Shown: positions 19,568 to 27,309, counted from the first letter of the stretch. The stretch is DNA of 64,000 bases from Catellatospora vulcania (GCF_009720385.1 NZ_WARX01000020.1:62001-126000), one strand, 5' to 3'. A program made the numbers and translations. Notes: generated from the letters alone by a model not told the origin.

Positions 19568-20962
19568 TCACACCAGATCCGCGTCCACGCCGAAGGTGTC
19601 CCGCTGCCGAGCTGCCTTGATCTGGGTACGGGCCCAGGTCTCGCTCGGCGTGCGGCCGTACTCCCGGGTCGCCCACTCGCGCACGCCGCCCACGCTGACC
19701 TCCTCGCCACGGGCCAGGGCGTCGGCGATCATCCGCTGGACCGGCTCCTGGATGTGGTTGAGCATGCCGCGCGAGGTGATCTCGCTGGTGTCCGACAGCG
19801 GCCGGTGGCCCATCGGCTCGCGCCCGGTCGGCGCGCTCCACACCGACTCCAGGGTGGCGCGCAGATCCGGGCCCAGGATCGTGCCGCGCTCGTCGCGCTC
19901 GGGCACCAGCTCCTGGGACATCGCGACCGGCTCCGGCTGGCGGGGGGCCGGCGGCGGCTCGGGCACGGCTTCGGGCTGCGGCGTCGGCTGGTACACCGAC
20001 TGCGGCGGGAACGGCTGGTGCCCGTTGGCGTGCGCAATGGGCTGGTGCGGCATGGGCTGGTGCGGCATGGGCTGGTGGGAGACCTGCTGGTGCGGCGCCT
20101 GCGGGGCCGGCGCGGCCCCGGTGCGCCAGCTCGCCGAGCGGGCCCGGCGCACCTCGGCGCGGGCGTGCACCTCGACCAGCTTGGCCTGCTGCTCCTCGCG
20201 GACGAGCTGGGCGCCGTACAGGCGGCGCTGGCGCTTGGCCTCGCGGGTGTCCTCCAGGTGCGTCAGCGCGTTGCGCACGCTGGGCCGCAGGCCCTCGGTC
20301 GGCGGGTGCACGATCCAGGCCCGCCGGGCCGCGAACGTGGAGATCGGCGCGTAGAACCAGCGCTGGCCGAAGCGCGGGTAGCGGGTCTTGAGCGCCACCT
20401 CGTCGTCGTAGCCGGCCATGAACTGGTCGAGCAGCTCGTGGAACATCGCCATGCCCGCGAACGACAGGAACGCCAGGTAGAGGCCTGCCCAGATGGACCA
20501 CTTGTCGCGGCCGTGCACGAAGTTCAGGGTCGCCGACACCGTCGCGGCGGCGAGCACGATCTTGTATGCCCGGCCGGGGTGCCGCCCGCGCTTGACCGCG
20601 ACGAACGCCCACGCGCCGAATGAGATGCTGATGCCGTCGAGGCTCAGCGGGACCAGCACGTTGGTCCAGTGGTTCCAGCCCATGACGTCGTTGGCGAAGC
20701 CGGTGAGGCCGATGAAGGACACGCCCATCACGGCGAGCCAGACCAGCAGCGTCGGGATCAGCGCGGCCAGGAACAGGCCGGTGTCCTTGGCCTTGTCCGC
20801 GCGGGTGGCGTACGCCCCCGGGTTGGCCAGCCGGATGCCCCGCCGGCGCCCGGCCGAGCGGGCCAGCGGCACGCCGACCAGCAGGGAGATCGTCAGGATC
20901 GACACCACCAGCACCATCACCCACGTGTCGACGTAGGTCGTGGTCAACAGCTCCAGGTCCAC
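19568..20962 (-). CDS. DUF2637-type membrane protein with Pro/Gln-rich tail, 464 aa
   Basis: GTG 20962 is fixed by GGAGGA 8 bases upstream. The first 200 residues hold about five hydrophobic segments, with SFIGLTGFANDVMGWNHWTN and PLSLDGISISFGAWAFV, the pattern of DUF2637 proteins. Relatives of that family occur in actinobacterial transfer elements (SpdB-like) and in chromosomes. A charged helix (EDTREAKRQRRLYGAQLVREEQQAKLVEV broken by charged residues, about 245-285) leads into a low-complexity Pro/Gln/His stretch with HQPMP repeats (about 300-325). The last 90 residues fold again, ending in a helix-turn-helix-like REWATREYGRTPSETWARTQI. Such an end suggests a DNA- or partner-binding tail on a membrane anchor. 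Function unknown. Confidence 0.75.
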   Translation of the reverse strand: MDLELLTTTYVDTWVMVLVVSILTISLLVGVPLARSAGRRRGIRLANPGAYATRADKAKDTGLFLAALIPTLLVWLAVMGVSFIGLTGFANDVMGWNHWTNVLVPLSLDGISISFGAWAFVAVKRGRHPGRAYKIVLAAATVSATLNFVHGRDKWSIWAGLYLAFLSFAGMAMFHELLDQFMAGYDDEVALKTRYPRFGQRWFYAPISTFAARRAWIVHPPTEGLRPSVRNALTHLEDTREAKRQRRLYGAQLVREEQQAKLVEVHARAEVRRARSASWRTGAAPAPQAPHQQVSHQPMPHQPMPHQPIAHANGHQPFPPQSVYQPTPQPEAVPEPPPAPRQPEPVAMSQELVPERDERGTILGPDLRATLESVWSAPTGREPMGHRPLSDTSEITSRGMLNHIQEPVQRMIADALARGEEVSVGGVREWATREYGRTPSETWARTQIKAARQRDTFGVDADLV

Positions 20963-21196
20963 AGCTTGTATCCTCCCCGGCGGGCCGCAGACCCCTTGGC
21001 CTGCAACGTTTCGCACGGTGTCGCCTTACTGCCCCCGACGCTCAACGCACGCCGGCCGCGGAGGATTCTTCCATGCGGCGGTCACGCGCGCATTGCGTCG
21101 TAGATCTGCCACCGCGGCCTCACCCGCAGTCACCCGCCGGCCGCCAAGCCGTACGTACGGATTGCATGTGCGGGGCCGACCTGGGAAGATCGGCAT

Positions 21197-21769
21197 GTGC
21201 CCAGGGTGAGTCAGGATCAACTCGACGCGCGCCGCCACGAGATCCTCGCCGCGGCCCGCGCCTGTTTCGCCCGCTACGGCTACGAGGGTGCCACCGTGCG
21301 CCGCCTGGAGCAGGCTACCGGGCTGTCCCGGGGCGCCATCTTCCACCACTTCCGCGACAAGGACTCGCTGTTCCTGGCCGTCGCCGAGGACGACGCGGTC
21401 GAGATGGCCGCCACCGTCGCCGCGAACGGCCTGGTGCAGGTGATGCGGGAGCTGCTGGCCCACGCCCAGGACCCGGACGCGGCCGGCTGGCTCGGCACGC
21501 AGCTGGAGGTGGCCCGGCGGCTGCGCACGGACCCGGCGTTCGCCAAGCGGTGGGCCCAGCACAGCGAGGCGATCGACACCGCGACCCGCGAGCGCCTGCA
21601 GCGCCAGGCGAGCGCGGGCGTGCTGCGCGAGGACGTGCCGCTGGACGTGCTGGCGCACTTCCTGGAGCTGGCGTACGACGGGCTGGTCAAGCGGCTGGCG
21701 ATGGGCGGTTCGGCCGACGACTTCGGCCCGGTGCTGGACCTGATCGAGGAGACCGTGCGCCGCCGCTGA
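21197..21769 (+). CDS. acnR: AcnR-like TetR repressor of aconitase, 190 aa
   Basis: TetR regulator closely resembling corynebacterial AcnR, which represses acn. The DNA-binding domain reads RRHEILAAARACFARYGYEGA and TVRRLEQATGLSRGAIFHHF with the family's GAIFHHFRDKDSLF. The ligand domain keeps the AcnR-like LEVARRLRTDPAFAKRW, VPLDVLAHFLELAYDGLVKRLA and LDLIEETVRRR stretches. AcnR is known to bind citrate with magnesium. GTG 21197 has GGGAAG 8 bases upstream. In most actinobacteria acnR follows acnA directly; here about 6.8 kb of unrelated genes separate them. The assignment rests on remembered family sequence; strong but unchecked. Confidence 0.85.
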   Translation: MPRVSQDQLDARRHEILAAARACFARYGYEGATVRRLEQATGLSRGAIFHHFRDKDSLFLAVAEDDAVEMAATVAANGLVQVMRELLAHAQDPDAAGWLGTQLEVARRLRTDPAFAKRWAQHSEAIDTATRERLQRQASAGVLREDVPLDVLAHFLELAYDGLVKRLAMGGSADDFGPVLDLIEETVRRR

Positions 21770-21964
21770 TGCGGAAACGGATTTCCGGGCCGAAAAAATG
21801 CGAAACCCGGGGGTACCGCGCGGATGCGCGGGCCGGCTGGACAAACCGGACATTCCCCCGGGAATCGGGTGGCTCCCTTGGATTCGCCAGGGCCGCTGAC
21901 ACACGGCCTCGACGCTCCAGTCGAACCTTCAGGTATCGACAGAAGTGCAGTCGATGACAGCCGC

Positions 21965-22003
21965 CTAGCGGGCAGCCACCTCACGTGTCCTGTAGCTACT
22001 CAA
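21965..22003 (-). CDS. Orphan 12-residue mini-ORF with exceptional ribosome binding site
   Basis: TTG 22003 to TAG 21965 encodes MSSYRTREVAAR. The start is picked only because an 18-base Shine-Dalgarno tract ends one base before it, with GGAGG 10 bases away. No gene follows on this strand; acnR converges on it, so it is not an ordinary leader peptide of a downstream operon. It could be a translated small RNA, a decoy that holds ribosomes, or a chance ORF. Confidence 0.4.
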   Translation of the reverse strand: MSSYRTREVAAR

Positions 22004-22004
22004 A

Positions 22005-22022
22005 GCTGGACCACCTCCTTTC
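22005..22022 (-). promoter_or_regulatory. 18-nt Shine-Dalgarno tract complementary to the 16S rRNA 3' end
   Basis: The minus strand reads GAAAGGAGGTGGTCCAGC. Against the usual 16S 3' tail (GCTGGATCACCTCCTTTC) it can form 17 Watson-Crick pairs and one G-U pair without a break. Normal sites in this window pair over 4-7 bases. Confidence 0.65.
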
Positions 22023-22106
22023 CCGTGTACCGCCGACATTAGCCACGAGATCCAGGGATCGACAAGATATTTTCTTCCGGGCATCCGGGCGCTACAGTGC
22101 CGCGTC

Positions 22107-22211
22107 ATGGGCGCCCTCAAACCTTGGCATCTGCTCCTCGGCGGCACCGTCTGCTGCGTCACCGTAGTGGTCCTCGCGCTGGTGCTGTTCCTGGTATTAC
22201 GTAAGAAATGA
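22107..22211 (+). CDS. 34-aa single-span membrane peptide coupled to ddaH
   Basis: ATG 22107 to TGA 22211, too short for usual gene calling. The product starts MGALKPWHLLLGG, continues with one strongly hydrophobic helix (TVCCVTVVVLALVLFLVL) and ends RKK, giving a single membrane span with a cationic cytosolic tail. The stop overlaps the ddaH start as ATGA, so the two are probably translated together. The opening MGALKPWH resembles the N-terminus of actinobacterial TatA proteins, but the amphipathic helix of TatA is missing. Two adjacent cysteines lie in the span. No ribosome binding site is obvious (leaderless or weak). Function unknown. Confidence 0.6.
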   Translation: MGALKPWHLLLGGTVCCVTVVVLALVLFLVLRKK

Positions 22212-22966
22212 GAACCGCCCTGGTCCGCGAGCCGAGTTCCCGGCTGGCCGACGGCATCGTCACCCACATCAGCCGCAGCGACATCGACCTGTCCCTGGCC
22301 CGCGCCCAGCACATCGCGTACGCCGACGCGCTGGCCTCGGCGGGCTGGGAGGTCTACCCGGCCCCGGCCGCCGACGAGCACCCGGACTCGGTGTTCGTCG
22401 AGGACGCGGTGGTCGTCGTCGACGACCTGGCCGTGCTGACCCACCCCGGGGCCGAGTCCCGCCGGGGCGAGATCACCGGCGTCGAGCAGGCCGTGCTGGA
22501 ACTGGGCCTGCGCACCGCGCGCATCGAGGAACCGGGCACCCTGGAGGGCGGCGACGTGCTCCAGGTCGGCACGACCGTCTACGTCGGACGCGGCGGGCGC
22601 ACCAACGCCGAGGGCATCCGGCAGCTGCGCAACCTGCTGGCGCCGCTCGGGCGCACCGTCGTCCCGGTGCCGCTGGGCGAGGTGCTGCACCTGAAGTCCG
22701 CGGTCACCGCGCTGCCCGACGGCACCTTCCTCGCACTGCCCCACCTGGTGCCGACGGGGCTGTTCCCCGCGGTGCGGCCGGTCGAGGAGGAGGGCGGCTG
22801 CCACGTGATCCCGCTCGGCGGCGACCGGGTGCTGCTGGCCGCGTCGGCGCCGCGTACCGCGGAACTGCTGGCCGATCTGGGGTACACGCCGGTGGTGGTG
22901 GACATCGGCGAGTTCGAGAAGCTCGAAGGCTGCGTCACCTGCCTGAGCGTCCTGGTCTCCCGCTGA
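22208..22966 (+). CDS. ddaH: Dimethylarginine dimethylaminohydrolase, 252 aa
   Basis: Amidinotransferase-fold enzyme (DDAH) that hydrolyses N-omega-methylated arginines to citrulline and methylamines. The active-site residues are visible: Glu65-Asp66 in FVEDAVVV, LEGGDVLQVG (Asp116), His161 in EVLHLKSAVTALPDG and nucleophile Cys245 near the end in GCVTCLSVLV. The length equals known bacterial DDAH, and the start overlaps the upstream membrane peptide by ATGA. A 47-bp gap separates it from the TIGR04222-like gene, so all may be one transcript. Related amidinohydrolases (arginine deiminase) are longer; the LEGCVTCLS ending favours DDAH. Confidence 0.92.
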   Translation: MRTALVREPSSRLADGIVTHISRSDIDLSLARAQHIAYADALASAGWEVYPAPAADEHPDSVFVEDAVVVVDDLAVLTHPGAESRRGEITGVEQAVLELGLRTARIEEPGTLEGGDVLQVGTTVYVGRGGRTNAEGIRQLRNLLAPLGRTVVPVPLGEVLHLKSAVTALPDGTFLALPHLVPTGLFPAVRPVEEEGGCHVIPLGGDRVLLAASAPRTAELLADLGYTPVVVDIGEFEKLEGCVTCLSVLVSR

Positions 22967-23013
22967 TTGCGGCGATGGTCCATCATGAGGGCTCCCTCGT
23001 CGAAGGAGCTCCC

Positions 23014-23940
23014 GTGGCGGACACCTGGGGCATCCCTGGCCCCACTTTCCTGATGCTGTTCGCGGTCGCCGCGGCGGTCGTACTGGTGGGCACGCTGATC
23101 CACCGGTCCCGGCTGTTCTCCGGCCCCGCGCAGGTCCGCGTGGACCAGCTGTCACCCCAGCACACCGCGTACCTCAACGGCGGGGCGACGCTGGCGGTGT
23201 ACTCCTCGCTGACCTTCCTGCGCCAGGCCCACGTGATCGAGGCCGACCAGCAGGGGCGGCTCACCCGCACCGGCGGCCTGCCGGCCGGCGGCACGCCGCT
23301 CGACGCGGCGGTGCTGCACGCCGTGGGCAACGGCACGCGGCAGAGCGAGCTGCGCCAGGACCGCTCGGTCGCCGAAGCGCTGAACACCCTCGACGCCGAC
23401 CTGCGCCGTGCCGGGCTCACCCTCGACAGCGGCGTGCTCGCCCGCGCCCGCCGCGGACCGCTGCTGCTGCTCGCCCTGTTCGCGGTGGCCGTGGCCCGGG
23501 TCGTGGCCGGGCTGGGCAACGACAAGCCGGTGCTGTTCCTGGTCCTGCTGGCGATCCCGGTCGGCCTCGTCGGCCTGGTGATGTTCCTGCGCAAGCCGCG
23601 GCGCACCCGTGCCGCCGACCGCGCGCTGCTGGCCGCCAAGCGGCAGTTCAACCACCTGCGGCCCAGCTCCCACCCCGCCTGGAACACCTACGGCCCCACG
23701 CAGACCGCGCTGGCCGTGGGCCTGTTCGGCACGGCTGTGCTGTGGTCGGCCGACCCCGCCTTCGCCGACGGCTCGGACATCCCCAACCTCGACGAGAGTG
23801 TCTACGGCCCGCGCTGGAACAACTCCGGCAGCAGCACGACCGGCGGCGACGGCGGCTCCACCAGCTCGTCCTGCAGCAGTGGCGGCTCGTCCTGTGGTGG
23901 CGGGGGTGGCTGCGGCGGCGGAGGCGGGTGCGGCGGATGA
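23014..23940 (+). CDS. TIGR04222-type membrane protein with Gly/Cys tail, candidate RiPP precursor, 308 aa
   Basis: GTG 23014 follows GAAGGAG by 5 bases. One membrane span lies at about residues 9-30; a soluble region follows with the family-like LNGGATLAVYSSLTFLRQAHVIE. Two more spans (about 150-195) come next. A mainly extracytoplasmic or cytoplasmic C-terminal part ends in a low-complexity tail of Gly, Ser and Cys. The tail has four regularly spaced cysteines (287, 294, 300, 306) separated by SSGGSS and GGGGG. This architecture fits TIGR04222-domain proteins, which as I recall often stand beside DUF692 genes. Stop and next start overlap as ATGA. I infer that the tail cysteines are modified by the next gene's enzyme. 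Confidence 0.82.
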   Translation: MADTWGIPGPTFLMLFAVAAAVVLVGTLIHRSRLFSGPAQVRVDQLSPQHTAYLNGGATLAVYSSLTFLRQAHVIEADQQGRLTRTGGLPAGGTPLDAAVLHAVGNGTRQSELRQDRSVAEALNTLDADLRRAGLTLDSGVLARARRGPLLLLALFAVAVARVVAGLGNDKPVLFLVLLAIPVGLVGLVMFLRKPRRTRAADRALLAAKRQFNHLRPSSHPAWNTYGPTQTALAVGLFGTAVLWSADPAFADGSDIPNLDESVYGPRWNNSGSSTTGGDGGSTSSSCSSGGSSCGGGGGCGGGGGCGG

Positions 23941-24776
23941 CGCCGCTGGCCGGGCGGGGCGTCGGCATCGGCTGGCGCCCCGAGCTCTCCGGCTTCGTCG
24001 CCGAACTGCCCGGCCTGCGCTTCGTCGAGGTCATCGCCGAATCGCTGCCGCACTCCGGTGAGCCGCCCGAGGCGCTGGCCCGGCTGCTCGCCGCCGGGGT
24101 GGCGGTGGTGCCGCACGGCGTGAAACTGTCCCTCGGCGGAGCCGAGCCCGTCGACCCGCACCGGGTGGAGCACCTGGCGCAGGCCGCCCGCGCCGTCAAC
24201 GCGCCGCTGGTCAGCGAGCACATCGCGTACGTCCGGGCGGGCGGTGTCGAGGCCGGTCACCTGCTGCCGCTGCCGCGCAGCCGGGAGGCCGTCGACGCGG
24301 TGGTGGCCAACGTCGTACGCGCCACCGCCGAACTCGACGTGCCGCTGGCCCTGGAGCCGATCGCGGCACTGTTCGAGTGGCCCGACGACGAGCTGACCGA
24401 GGCCGAGTTCCTCACCGAGATCCTGGAACGCACCGACGCGGCCCTGCTGCTGGACATCGCCAACGTGTACGCCAACGCGCGCAACCGCGGCGAGGACCCG
24501 ATGGACCTGCTCGACCGGCTCCCGCTGGAGCGCATGGCGTACGTGCACGTCGCCGGCGGCCGGATCCACGAGGGCCGCTACCACGACACGCACACCGACC
24601 CGGTGCCCGGCGAGGTCCTCGAACTGCTCGGCGAGCTGTGCGCGCGGCAGCGCCCGCCCGCCGTCCTGCTGGAACGCGACGGCCACTACCCGCCCGCCGC
24701 GGCGCTGCGCGCCGAACTCGACGCCCTGTCCGCCGCGACCGGCTACCCCGTGATCACGGCGGCGGCGGGCCGATGA
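23937..24776 (+). CDS. DUF692 (MNIO) multinuclear iron enzyme, 279 aa
   Basis: Member of the DUF692/MNIO family, TIM-barrel enzymes with two or three irons. Characterised members (MbnB, TglH) oxidatively modify cysteines of ribosomal peptides. Likely iron ligands are all present: Glu31/Glu35 region in RFVEVIAES, His60 in VVPHGVKLSLGG, Glu94-His95 in VSEHIAYV, Glu140 in LALEPIA, Asp173 and Asn176 in LLDIANVYANARN, His204 in YVHVAGGRIHEG, His216-Asp217 and His219, and Glu246 in LLERDGHYP. Length is normal. It overlaps both neighbours by ATGA, giving a tightly coupled precursor-enzyme-partner order. The Gly/Cys tail of the preceding protein is the obvious candidate substrate. The reaction is unknown. 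Confidence 0.9.
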   Translation: MTPLAGRGVGIGWRPELSGFVAELPGLRFVEVIAESLPHSGEPPEALARLLAAGVAVVPHGVKLSLGGAEPVDPHRVEHLAQAARAVNAPLVSEHIAYVRAGGVEAGHLLPLPRSREAVDAVVANVVRATAELDVPLALEPIAALFEWPDDELTEAEFLTEILERTDAALLLDIANVYANARNRGEDPMDLLDRLPLERMAYVHVAGGRIHEGRYHDTHTDPVPGEVLELLGELCARQRPPAVLLERDGHYPPAAALRAELDALSAATGYPVITAAAGR

Positions 24777-25225
24777 CCGGCGGTGCCGTGACCGGCGGTG
24801 ACCTCGCGCGGCGGCAGGAGGAACTGGTGCTCGCCCTGGTGGCCGGGGCCGCCACGCCGCCGGGCTTCGACGCCGCGGCGGTGGCGGCGACGCAGACCGC
24901 GCTGCTGCGCAAGCGGGCCGACGACGTCGCGCGCAGCTGGCCGCGCCTGGCCGAGTCGGCGGGCCCCGGGCGGTGGCCGCGGATGTTCTCGGCCTGGGCC
25001 GCGGGCCGCGCGCCGCAGGGCTCGCTGCGCGACGGCTGGGACTACGCCCGCGCCAACCCGCCGCGCGACCCCGCGGCCGCACGCGAACTCGCCCTCCGCG
25101 ACCTGCTGTGGGCGTACGACGGCACGACGGCTCCCCGCCCGCGCCGCGGCCCCGCCGCCCGCCTGCACGCGGCTGAGCTGCTCCTGCGCTGGCGCGGCCG
25201 CGCCCTCACCTACCGCCTGCGCTGA
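24773..25225 (+). CDS. Partner protein of the DUF692 enzyme (SCO6045-like), 150 aa
   Basis: Helical protein beginning MTGGAVTGGDLARRQEELVLAL, with a middle DDVARSWPRLAESAGPGRWPRMFSAWA split by Gly/Pro and a C-terminal ARELALRDLLWAYDG followed by an Arg-rich end. The repeated pattern of a short N-terminal helix, an SWP-type helix and a final LLWAYDG resembles the proteins that accompany DUF692 in Streptomyces (SCO6045-like). Its role may match the MbnC/TglI-type partners that hold the substrate peptide, though it has no clear sequence likeness to those. ATG 24773 overlaps the DUF692 stop by four bases. Arginine content at the end is high (PRPRRGPAARLHAAELLLRW-like). No catalytic motif is seen. 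Confidence 0.7.
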   Translation: MTGGAVTGGDLARRQEELVLALVAGAATPPGFDAAAVAATQTALLRKRADDVARSWPRLAESAGPGRWPRMFSAWAAGRAPQGSLRDGWDYARANPPRDPAAARELALRDLLWAYDGTTAPRPRRGPAARLHAAELLLRWRGRALTYRLR

Positions 25226-25259
25226 CCGCCCACGGCTCGGCACGGCCCGGCCTGAAGCA

Positions 25260-25336
25260 TGATCATCCGACTTGCCTGGCAGTCGTGCGTATCTTGGGCG
25301 CGCTTTCGCCCGGTTGCCTGGCAAGTCGGGCGATCA
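25260..25336. repeat. Dispersed palindrome family B, copy 2
   Basis: TGATCATCCGACTTGCC at the left pairs with GGCAAGTCGGGCGATCA at the right. The interior shares TGCCTGGCA and TTTCGCCCG with the copy at 17520. It lies between the convergent DUF692 cassette and the ABC exporter, probably ending both transcripts. Confidence 0.82.
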
Positions 25337-25350
25337 GCGGACCGGCGCGG

Positions 25351-27309
25351 TCAGGCGGTGGTGTCCGCCAGCCGCGCTGATTCGGCGACGGCGCCCAGGC
25401 CTCGGGCTCGGGGGGAGTCCGTCGCCGCGAACTGGGTGCGGTAGAGGTCGGCGTAGAGGCCGCCGGAGGCGAGCAGCTGCTCGTGGGTGCCGCGCTGGAC
25501 GATGCGGCCGTCGTCGAGGACGAGGATCTGGTCGGCCTCGCGGACGGTGGACAGGCGGTGGGCGATGACCAGCGCGGTACGCCCGGCCAGCGCGGTGGAC
25601 AGGGCCTGCTGGACGGCGGCCTCGCTCTCGGAGTCCAGGTGGGCGGTGGCCTCGTCGAGGATGACGATCGACGGGGCCTTCAGCAGCAGCCGGGCGATGG
25701 CGATGCGCTGCTTCTCGCCGCCGGAGAAGCGGTAGCCCCGCTCGCCCACCACGGTGTCCAGCCCGTCGGGGGTGGCCCGGACCAGGGCGTCGATCTGCGC
25801 GGCCGCCAGCGCGGCCCACAGCTCGTCGTCGGTGGCGTCGGGCTTGGCGTAGCGCAGGTTCTCCGCGATGGTCTCGTGGAAGAGGTGGGCGTCCTGGGTG
25901 ACCACGCCGATGGTGTCGCGCAGCGACTGCAGGGTGGCGTCGCGTACGTCGACGTCGCCGACGAGGACCGTGCCGCTGGTGACGTCGTACATCCGGCTGA
26001 CCAGCATCGAGGTGGTCGACTTGCCCGCGCCGGAGCTGCCGACCAGCGCCACCATCTGGCCGGGCTCCACCGTGAACGAGACGCCGCGCAGCACCGGGGC
26101 CGTGGCGGTGCGCTCCAGCGTCGCCACGTCCTCCAGGGAGGCCAGGGAGATCTCGGCGGCGGTCGGGTAGCGGAAGGTCACGTCCCGGAACTCGATCTTC
26201 GAGGAGCCGCGGGGCAGGTCGACCGCGCCGGGCTTCTCCGCGATCGCGGGCGGCAGGTCGAGCACCTCGAAGACCCGGTCGAAGGAGACCAGCGCGCCCA
26301 TCACGTCGATGCGTACGTTGGACAGCGCGGTGATCGGCCCGTAGAGGCGGGTCAGCAGCAGCGCCAGGGCGACCACGTCGCCGGCGTCGAGCGTGCCCGC
26401 CACGGCATACCAGCCGCCCAGCCCGTAGACCAGGGCCTGGGCCAGCGAGGCGACCAGCATCATGGCGGCGAAGAAGGTGCGCGAGTACATGGCGCTCTGC
26501 ACGCCGATGTCGCGGACCCGCCCGGCCCGCTCGGCGAAGCGGCCCGACTCGGTCTCCGGACGGCCGAACAGCTTCACCAGCAGCGCCCCGGCCACCCCGA
26601 AGCGTTCGGTCATGGTGGCGTTCATCTTCGCGCCGAGGTCGTACGACTCCTTGGTGATCTCCGCCAGGCGGTGGCCCACCCGCCGCGCGGGCAGGATGAA
26701 CACCGGCAGCAGGATCAGCGACAGCACGGTGATCTGCCACGACAGCGTCAGCATGACGGCCACGGTCAGCACGAGCTGGATGATGTTGCCGACGACGCCG
26801 GACAGCGTCGAGGTGAAGGCGCGCTGCGCGCCCAGCACGTCGTTGTTGAGCCGGCTGACCAGCGCACCGGTCTGCGCCCGGGTGAAGAACTGCACCGGCA
26901 TGCGCTGCACGTGGTCGTAGACCTGGGTGCGCAGGTCGAAGATGAGCCCTTCGCCGATGCGCGCCGAGTAGAACCGCTCCGCCAGCGACAGCAGGGCGCT
27001 GAACAGGGCGAGCGCCGCGATCACGACCGCGATCGTGACGACGGTCCGGCCCGCGTCCGCGGCCATGACCCCGTCCTTCGGCGTGATCGCGGTGACGACC
27101 TTGCCCGCCAGCAGCGGGGTGGCCACGCCGATGACCGCGCCGACCACGATGGTGACCAGGAAGAAGATGATCTCCCGGCGGTACGGCCCGGCGAAGGAGA
27201 GGATGCGCTTCGCCGTGGGGCGCCCGATCTTGCGGTTCTCGACGCTCTGCCCCCGGCGCATGGACCGCATCAGCGACTCCATGCCCCCGCCCGCACCCGG
27301 ATAACTCAC
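25351..27309 (-). CDS. ABC exporter, fused membrane and ATPase domains, 652 aa
   Basis: Type IV (MsbA-like) half-transporter, acting as homodimer or with an unlinked partner. Residues about 30-340 carry six membrane spans with the coupling-helix region RMPVQFFTRAQTGALVSRL; the ATPase domain follows from about 370. Walker A is GSSGAGKST (Lys430), Q-loop VVTQDAHLF, signature YRFSGGEKQR, Walker B ILDEATAHLD (Asp552, Glu553) and the switch His in VIAHRLSTV. An extra 20-residue insert after FRYPTAAEISL, before VLRGVSF, is common in actinobacteria. GTG 27309 has GGGGAGG upstream. It converges on the RiPP-like cassette, so it is not in that operon. The cargo is unknown (lipid, drug or peptide). Confidence 0.93.
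   Translation of the reverse strand: MSYPGAGGGMESLMRSMRRGQSVENRKIGRPTAKRILSFAGPYRREIIFFLVTIVVGAVIGVATPLLAGKVVTAITPKDGVMAADAGRTVVTIAVVIAALALFSALLSLAERFYSARIGEGLIFDLRTQVYDHVQRMPVQFFTRAQTGALVSRLNNDVLGAQRAFTSTLSGVVGNIIQLVLTVAVMLTLSWQITVLSLILLPVFILPARRVGHRLAEITKESYDLGAKMNATMTERFGVAGALLVKLFGRPETESGRFAERAGRVRDIGVQSAMYSRTFFAAMMLVASLAQALVYGLGGWYAVAGTLDAGDVVALALLLTRLYGPITALSNVRIDVMGALVSFDRVFEVLDLPPAIAEKPGAVDLPRGSSKIEFRDVTFRYPTAAEISLASLEDVATLERTATAPVLRGVSFTVEPGQMVALVGSSGAGKSTTSMLVSRMYDVTSGTVLVGDVDVRDATLQSLRDTIGVVTQDAHLFHETIAENLRYAKPDATDDELWAALAAAQIDALVRATPDGLDTVVGERGYRFSGGEKQRIAIARLLLKAPSIVILDEATAHLDSESEAAVQQALSTALAGRTALVIAHRLSTVREADQILVLDDGRIVQRGTHEQLLASGGLYADLYRTQFAATDSPRARGLGAVAESARLADTTA

Larger units (their letters stand above)
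21770..22106. other. 337-bp intergenic region with an orphan minus-strand mini-transcript candidate
   Basis: No long gene. It holds an ATTCCCCCGGGAAT palindrome near 21852, a 12-codon minus-strand ORF (21965-22003) and its very long ribosome binding site (22005-22022). Possible minus-strand promoter elements (TTGTCG, TAATGT, 18 bp apart) lie about 22035-22065. Overall GC is lower than in the flanking genes. Confidence 0.5.

Noticed and set aside
22005-22022. Match to the end of 16S rRNA as an rRNA gene remnant
   Set aside because: Similarity stops at 18 bases; upstream sequence does not continue into helix 45, so it is not a piece of rrs.
23820-23937. Gly/Cys tail as a frameshift or low-complexity artefact
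   Set aside because: The tail stays in frame to a stop that overlaps the DUF692 start, and cysteine spacing is regular, so it looks genuine.
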